Positions 59,410 to 64,000 of a DNA stretch of 64,000 nucleotides are shown piece by piece. Source of the stretch: Breviolum minutum Mf 1.05b.01 (Eukaryota; Sar; Dinophyceae; Suessiales; Symbiodiniaceae); contig DF239121.1 in NCBI GenBank assembly GCA_000507305.1, forward strand, positions 433,423 through 497,422, written 5' to 3'. The translations under genes and the position numbers were made by a program. The number at the start of each line of letters is the position of its first letter. The stretch's first letter is position 1. Below the pieces are notes generated by a model, which was given only the letters and a program-made list of their open reading frames with translations, was not told the origin of the DNA and ran no database searches.

Positions 59410-60455
59410 ACACATCGGTGACTAGATTGGTTTTCGGGACAAAAGGTTGGGCACTTTGATCGTGAGTTACATGTTCAAAACCCCAAGAAATTTCAAGGGG
59501 CCTCTAGGTAGAATGCATTACCTGAAGATTTGCCCAAGGTAGATACTTAGGTATAACTCCATCTATCACCACCTTTCAGGTATGTTACCAGTTTGCTAAT
59601 CTTTGGCTCTGTGGTAAAATATACCAGGGAGAAAACAAATGCAACACAATCAAGTTTAAAGCCAACAAAAGCTATTGGAAATCCAAGCGCATTTTCACAG
59701 TGTTGGCCTCCCCGCAAACACACACACTTGAAAGGGATTTGAACCGTGTTTTTTTTTTGAGTGTTGTTATGGATTGATGGTATCCGTCCAAGTGGATAGT
59801 ACCCAATCCATTTGCGGCCAACCTCTAACCGTCATGTTGCCAGCCTCCCTGGCTCTTATATCGTCCTAGATATAAGAAAGGCATACTTGAGCACTTCTGA
59901 TTCTGTTCCTCAATCTTCATAGATTTCTTTCTTCTCTTAAAAAATATTGCTCAAGAAGCACGATGAAAAGTGACTCCGAAAAGACTCCGAAAAAAAAAAC
60001 TCACTACAAACTCACTACAAACTTGGTCTGTTTTTGAGGTTCTGAGCTTAGCCTCTTGCTACTTCTATGGAAACTGTTAAAGAAACAGGTACACAGATTG
60101 ACGTCTCAATCTGCTTCACGGAGTATTCACAGCTGTCTTCGTTGGCAGCAGAACTGTGAACTCCCTGCTGCCCCCTGTTTTTGAATTAGGCATGCAGCAA
60201 AACTTCTTGTTTGAAAGTCCGTCTGCAAAACAGTATAAAAATTCCCTTAGGTACAGGGTTTGACACACACACTAAGGCACTAGGCACAAAGTGTGAAAAC
60301 CAAAGCACGGACCACATGAAAAGACGTGTGGAATCGCAAAAAAGTAAACACTGTCTTCGTTTCGAATAACGGGAAAAGCTGTGTAAGGCTGGATCTGTTC
60401 ATCCACTCTGTGGAAAAAGCAACCTGTCCGCATATCTAAGGGAAAAAACCGTTAA
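59410..60455. other. unassigned sequence between coiled-coil gene and satellite
   Basis: No exon recognised. It contains long A and T runs (59750, 59990) and should include the 5' end of the minus-strand gene, but no start codon could be supported. Confidence 0.4.
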
Positions 60456-60459
60456 AGCT

Positions 60460-62345
60460 GGATTTTCAATCCGCTCTTGAGACAAATGAAACCACGGTCA
60501 ACGTATCGAGTGGTAAAAGAAGAGCTGATTGATCAATTCACTCTTGAGGAAAAAACCCCGAAAGGCCAAATACACGTTGACTGGCAGAAGAAGTGGAAAT
60601 GCTGTCAAGTCGGCATGTCAAATTTCCTCTTCGGAGAAAGTGTCAACGTATCGAGTATAGCAAAGGAAGAGTTGAATTTTCAACTCACTCTTTGTGAAAA
60701 AAAACGAAATGCTGTGTACGTGTCCACTGGCAGAAGAGCTCTGGATTTTCAATCCTCTCTTCGGGTAAAAAGGAAACGCTGTCGAGCCGGCATGTCAAAT
60801 CACAAGACAGCTGGATGTTCAATCTGCTCTTCGGAGATAATGAAGCTGCAGCATGTCGAGTAGTAGAAGCCGGATTGAATTAAATCTTCAATCCGCTCTT
60901 CAGGTAAAATGAAACTGGTGGCGACTATACGTGTCTAGTAGCAAGCAATCAATCCGCTCTGTGAAAAAATCGGTCCACAATATCTATAAGGGCAAAAAGG
61001 CTGGTACAGCTGGATTTTCAATCCGCTCTTTGGAAAAATGAAAACACGGTCAACGTATCGAGTGGCAAAAGAAGAGCTGAATTTTCAATTCACTTTTTTT
61101 TCCGGAAAAAGAAACGACATGCTGTATACGTGTCGACTGGAAGAAGAGCCTGGATTTTCAATCCTCTCTTCGGGTAAAAAGGAAATGCTATCGGGTCGGC
61201 ATGTCAAAAACAAGAAAGTCGGAGATGAAGAAGCTGCAGCGTAGTCGTAGTCGTAGTCGTGTCGATTGGCATAAGAAAGATTGAAGTTTGCAATCCACTC
61301 TTCGGGAAAAAACCTATGCTGTATCCGGGTCAACTGGCAAAAGAGGTCTGGATTTTCAATCCTGTCTTTGAGTAGAAAGGGAATGCTGTCGAGTTCAAGA
61401 GAGCTGGATGTTCGACCCGCCCTTCGGGAAAAGAAGCGCTGTCTTCTCGACTTGTCAAATATCGCAACGGAGCTGGATTTTCAATCCGCTCTTCAAGTAC
61501 AATGAAACTTGCGGCGTCTATACGTGTCTAATGGCATAAGTCAATGAAAAATCTGTCCACAATATTGAGAGCAAAAAGGCTAGTATAGCTGGATTTTTAA
61601 TCCGCTCTTCGGACAAACGAAAACACGGTCAACGTCGAGTGGCAAAAGAGGAGCTGAATTTTCAATTCACTCTTCAGGAAATTGAAAATAAAGAAACAAC
61701 ATGCTATATATGCGTCGGCTGTCAGAAGAGCTTGGATTTTCAATCCTCTCTTCGGGTAAAAAGGAAATGCTGTCGAACCGGCATGTCAAATAACAAGAGA
61801 GCTGGAATTTCAATCTGCTCTTCGGAGATAAAGAAGCTGCAGCGTAGTCGTAGTCGTAGTCGTAGTCGTGTCGATGAGCATGAGAAAGATTGAAGTTTGC
61901 AATCCACTCTTCGGGAAAAAACCTATGCTGTATCCGGGTCAACTGGCAAAAGAGGTCTGGATTTTCAATCCTGTCTTTGAGTAGAAAGGGAATGCTGTCG
62001 AGGCCAAGAGAGCAGGACGTTCAATCCGCTCTTCGGAAAAAGAAATGCGGTTTACTTGACATGTCAAGTATCGCAACGGAGCTGGATTTTCAATCCGCTC
62101 TTCAGGCACAATCAAACTAGTGGCGTCTAAACATGTCTAGCGGCAAGAAGTTAATCTGCTCTGTGGAAAAAGAACCTGTCCACACTATCGAAGGCGGGCA
62201 AAAAGGCTGGTATAGCTGGATTGTCAATCCGCTCTTCGCACAAATGAAAACACGGTCAACGTATCGAGTGGCAAAAGAGGAGCTGAATTTTCAGTTCACT
62301 CTTCAGGAAAAAGAAACGAAATGCTGTATACGCGTCTGGTAGGCT
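60460..62345. repeat. satellite with about 0.6 kb higher-order unit
   Basis: The landmark CACGGTCAACGTATCGAGTG, or a close variant, starts near 60491, 61044, 61622 and 62250, giving units of about 553, 578 and 628 bp. Inside each unit a degenerate motif around TTTTCAATCCGCTCTTCGG recurs about every 50-90 bp (more than 15 times in all), alternating with segments containing GCTGTCGA and GCATGTCAAA. A short GTAGTC run occurs at about 61240-61260 and 61845-61870. Plus-strand ORFs here of up to 128 codons are by-products. Confidence 0.8.
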
Positions 62346-62567
62346 GAATTGTTCGGTGAAACTGCAAACCAAAAGAAACATTCTCGTCGTAAAAAGTGCT
62401 GGTTGACTTGATGACTGACCCCAAGACTGCCAAGGTGGCATGGCTGCAAACACGTCAAAGAAGGTAAAGAGTGCAAGAATCTCAGCTGGAACTGGAATTT
62501 GCAGTTCAAGTCACTTATGAAAAATCTTGTTTGAAAAAACATAAACTTGGAAAATCAGTGGTCACTT

Positions 62568-62805
62568 CATGGGGTGAAATCTGAATTCAAAGTAGGGTGA
62601 AACAATGTTCTCAAATTTCAGAAGTTCACATCAACTTCAAAAAACTGCAGCTAAACTAAGTCCTGAAAACTGCAAGACAGGTGAAACTAATTAATGTATT
62701 GACTACAACATGGTGTCGTCTCCAAATGGTGAAACTTAACAGCAAATATAAACAGAGTGAAAATCCAGTCTGTTGTTGTGGAATATTCTCAAGCAAGGGT
62801 GAAAC
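62568..62805 (+). repeat. loose periodic GGTGAAA motif
   Basis: GGTGAAA or GAGTGAAA recurs at about 62573, 62597, 62681, 62731, 62756 and 62799, mostly followed by C, in otherwise non-repetitive sequence. It may be a decayed edge of the neighbouring satellite. Confidence 0.4.
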
Positions 62806-62839
62806 AAACTGAAATGGAAAAACTGCAGAGCCATGTTTT

Positions 62840-64000
62840 GTGCAAAAATCGAGGTACAGCGGTAAATATCGTCTGCATCAGAATGAATTTCATGCATCTC
62901 TTGGCTGGTACGTGATCCTGCCCTTTCTTCCTGTTACCAACAGAAACAAGAACCACAGCAAAAACAGCAAAAAAGGCCTTAGAAAGGGGCTTCCGGATCT
63001 GTGGCGGTGGAACAAAAAGCAATACCATGAATAAGATGTGAGTCAGTATGGCACACCCAGAGCTTTGCTCTGCGGTGGTGAACAATCCCTCCATCTTTTG
63101 TCTTTGAATACACGGGTGTTCTCCACCCACATCTATGTTCTCTCCGGTTCCCCAACCAACAGCAACGAGAAGAACGTTACATGCATTCTTCGATGCATGC
63201 GAGCCATTATGTAAAATACGGTTCAGTTCCTGGGCATCCCATTTGGGATCTCCAGTTCGGCATGCACCTAGTGCAAAAAATGACATGCTGTCTGGGTCAT
63301 GCAAAATGCTGGGTGAAATCTTTCCTGAATTAAAAATGCCCTTCAAGCCTCCAACTGTAGTAGCATGAACAAGTGAAAAACATGTTCAATAGTTGGGTGG
63401 CCAGGAAATGCTCTCCTAGGTGCAGGTGGTTCAGACTGCGGAATTTGTGCAGTCTTCCGAAAATGAGTCAGTGGCAAAACATAAAAAACTTCTTCTCGAG
63501 TGTCTACTGACCCGTGTTGGGCATAGTCCTGATAGCGGTAGGTAAGCATTCTCAAAGGACCCATTTCTGCTGGAGTAATCTGATTTTGATCCAGTAAACG
63601 GGAAAGCCACCTGATGAATCCATCATCTAGTTGGGCAACTCTGTCCTGATGGGCGCGAAACCAGGCTTGAATTTTGTGTTTGCTCTGAAGTCAGCGAAAC
63701 GGCTGCCGTGTCGGGGACATTCCTCGGGCCTGCTGCACCAAATGCATTGAACGGAGCTTCATTGTCAGTAGGTGGTGCATGTCTGTATTCATCTTCCGAA
63801 GTCTCGTCAGTCTCTATGTTCCTACGGTAGGGGTCATAGACCCCAAATTCCTGACGCCAGTTTCCTGGGGGCAATGTAGTCGGAGTAGACTCTTTGAGTC
63901 TTTTCCGCTGTTGCTCCTGTGGTGACATGGACGGTCGTGGGACTGTGTTGGTGGAGACTGAAAGCGGGTTGCGAGGAGGACGTTGCGGACCTGGCTTAAG
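62840..64000 (-). pseudogene. protein-coding stretch broken into three frames, 5' end outside window
   Basis: Three minus-strand frames follow each other with almost no gap. Frame 1 is open from the window edge to 63623: Pro-rich, then Asp/Glu-rich (YDPYRRNIETDETSEDEY). Frame 2, about 63690-63343, starts KHKIQAWFRAHQDR and contains MLTYRYQDYAQHGSVDTREE. Frame 3, about 63390-62840, contains HATTVGGLKGIFNSGKI, FFALGACRTGDPKWDAQEL and a hydrophobic end. Frame 2 passes to frame 3 next to a run of five T. Unlike the other genes it has no clear introns over 1.1 kb, which suggests a retrocopy, a transposable-element gene or a base-call error. The HATT...GIF pattern resembles the start of ADP-ribosyltransferase or KptA-type folds (weak inference). 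Confidence 0.4.

Noticed and set aside
60477-62342. Plus-strand ORFs with recurring TYRVAKEEL-type peptides
   Set aside because: The peptides recur because the DNA is a satellite; frames are not maintained between copies.
60460-62345. CRISPR-like array
   Set aside because: Repeats are degenerate with irregular spacing and no unique spacers, in a eukaryotic genome with no cas genes.

Overview
Eukaryotic nuclear DNA, AT-rich (roughly 40% GC by eye), with two short N gaps. There are no long ORFs; nearly every stretch that opens for more than 60 codons is chance or microsatellite. Coding information appears only as short, relatively GC-rich exons (28 to 190 nt) in introns of 0.1 to 2 kb full of small inverted-repeat elements. 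Splice sites traced by hand favour acceptors of the form AG|G and use GT, GC and GA donors side by side. Established knowledge links that combination (GC/GA donors, G after the acceptor, tiny exons, same-strand gene runs) to dinoflagellates, so I infer a dinoflagellate; no species is claimed.

Layout. 1758-19173, minus: a 21-exon model, phase-consistent from ATG to TAA, about 631 residues, with a complete RING-CH (RINGv) zinc domain split over three exons and a hydrophobic C-terminal tail; the best identified gene, a probable membrane-bound E3 ubiquitin ligase of MARCH type. 20695-28527, minus: a second gene, traced at both ends, incomplete in the middle. About 29104-35600, minus: a third gene with a well-defined 3' end. 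36608-39205, plus: a gene running the other way, so 35.6-36.6 kb is a divergent junction. 39637 to about 59405, minus: a long gene convergent with it (stop codons about 430 bp apart). Its 5' half is a series of small phase-0 exons coding for Glu/Lys/Arg-rich coiled coil, one of them present three times in tandem; its 3' end is a compact unrecognised domain.

60460-62345 is a satellite: four copies of a 0.55-0.63 kb unit built from a degenerate sub-repeat. 62800-64000, minus, is a protein-coding stretch broken into three frames and open at the window edge; its last part vaguely resembles ADP-ribosyltransferase-type folds.

The introns hold at least seven families of non-coding inverted-repeat elements (called M1 to M7 here), typically about 100 bp, plus (CAA)n and (GAT)n microsatellites. 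No tRNA, rRNA, CRISPR array or bacterial operon was seen. All exon borders are manual inference from reading frame, phase and splice signals; no transcript or database search was available.
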